Origin: Desulfobulbaceae bacterium | Lineage (GTDB): Bacteria > Desulfobacterota > Desulfobulbia > Desulfobulbales > SURF-16 | Direction: 5' to 3' | NCBI GenBank assembly: GCA_021160685.1 | Contig: JAGHCC010000276.1 | Span: forward strand, 1-5,174 | Length of the DNA stretch: 5,174 nucleotides | Part shown: in pieces, positions 5,107 to 5,174 of the stretch | Numbering within the stretch: the stretch's first letter is position 1 | Layout of the letters: the number at the start of each line of letters is the position of its first letter | Made by a program: the position numbers and the translations under genes | Notes under the pieces: generated by a model | What the model was told of the DNA's origin: nothing | What the model saw: the letters and a program-made list of their open reading frames with translations, nothing else | Database searches by the model: none

Positions 5107-5134
5107 TTGTATTGTTATCTCTTTTATATATTAT
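5107..5134 (+). promoter_or_regulatory. Candidate sigma70 promoter for the gene at 5165
   Basis: TTGTAT (5107-5112) and TATTAT (5129-5134) are 16 bases apart, in a very AT-rich stretch just ahead of the ribosome binding site at 5150-5155. The -10 matches the consensus at 5 of 6 positions. The transcript would start at about 5141, giving a leader of some 25 bases. Confidence 0.4.
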
Positions 5135-5164
5135 GTACATAAATGGAACAAGGAGATATTCAGG

Positions 5165-5174
5165 ATGAACACAA
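5165..5174 (+). CDS. Start of an unidentified gene, cut by the window end
   Basis: ATG at 5165 (M-N-T...) is preceded by AAGGAG at 5150-5155, 9 nt away, a strong ribosome binding site. Only three codons are inside the window, so the product cannot be named. An in-frame ATG at 5093 would add 24 residues beginning MKIAACIVISFIYYV, a hydrophobic stretch resembling a signal anchor, but it lacks a good ribosome binding site and would overlap the promoter candidate. Confidence 0.6.

Larger units (their letters stand above)
4838..5164. other. Non-coding leader region before the last gene
   Basis: No gene of more than about 30 codons is convincing here. Visible items are a short inverted repeat TGATA-TCC-TATCA (4900-4912) just after TTGACA (4893-4898), an AT-rich hairpin (4958-4977), a second promoter-like pair (TTGACG 5055-5060, TAGAAA 5079-5084, 18 apart) and the better promoter candidate at 5107-5134. 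A long regulated 5' region for the gene starting at 5165 is plausible. Confidence 0.45.

Overview
The window looks like chromosomal DNA of a mid-GC Gram-negative bacterium, most likely a Desulfobacterota (deltaproteobacterial) species. This rests on protein style only: an RssA-type patatin, an Asp-Arg-Arg repeat protein, a cpYpsA/molybdenum-carrier-like protein and G/C-tract palindromic repeats. No marker gene fixes the taxon.

Layout. A small inverted-repeat element (18-121, perfect 25-bp terminal repeats) lies at the left. It is followed by two overlapping plus-strand genes, a class I SAM methyltransferase (241-837) and a cpYpsA-like SLOG-fold protein (773-1306), and then by a second, diverged copy of the element in the same orientation (about 1312-1419). 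The gene pair is therefore bracketed by direct copies of the repeat. Next comes a small Arg-rich protein (1444-1740). Its stop codon directly abuts the stop of a minus-strand RssA-like patatin gene (1741-2644). The patatin reading frame is full length only if one extra base in a homopolymer is ignored, and its natural start position reads ATT. Upstream on the same strand is the decayed C-terminal winged-helix part of a Fic-family protein (2687-2962), with an internal stop and no Fic catalytic domain. A minus-strand secreted DUF3465 protein (3171-3587) and an intact Sir2 NAD-dependent deacylase (3879-4613) follow. Directly upstream of the sirtuin, on the plus strand, is the frameshifted C-terminal stub of an M28-family peptidase (about 4630-4837). 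The window ends at the start of another gene with a strong ribosome binding site (5165).

How the genes relate. Apart from the overlapping methyltransferase/cpYpsA pair I see no multi-gene pathway. Much of the right two thirds is a patchwork of intact single genes and gene remnants (patatin, Fic, M28). The most unusual item is the start of the cpYpsA gene. An ATG overlapping the methyltransferase stop leads in exactly the right phase into an A_AAA_AAA tract, and a -1 shift there yields a canonical family N-terminus. This could be programmed frameshifting, transcriptional slippage, a natural indel or an assembly error. Single-base homopolymer discrepancies at three loci make the assembly-error explanation a real alternative. 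I found no CRISPR array, tRNA, rRNA, transposase gene or recognisable new defence system.
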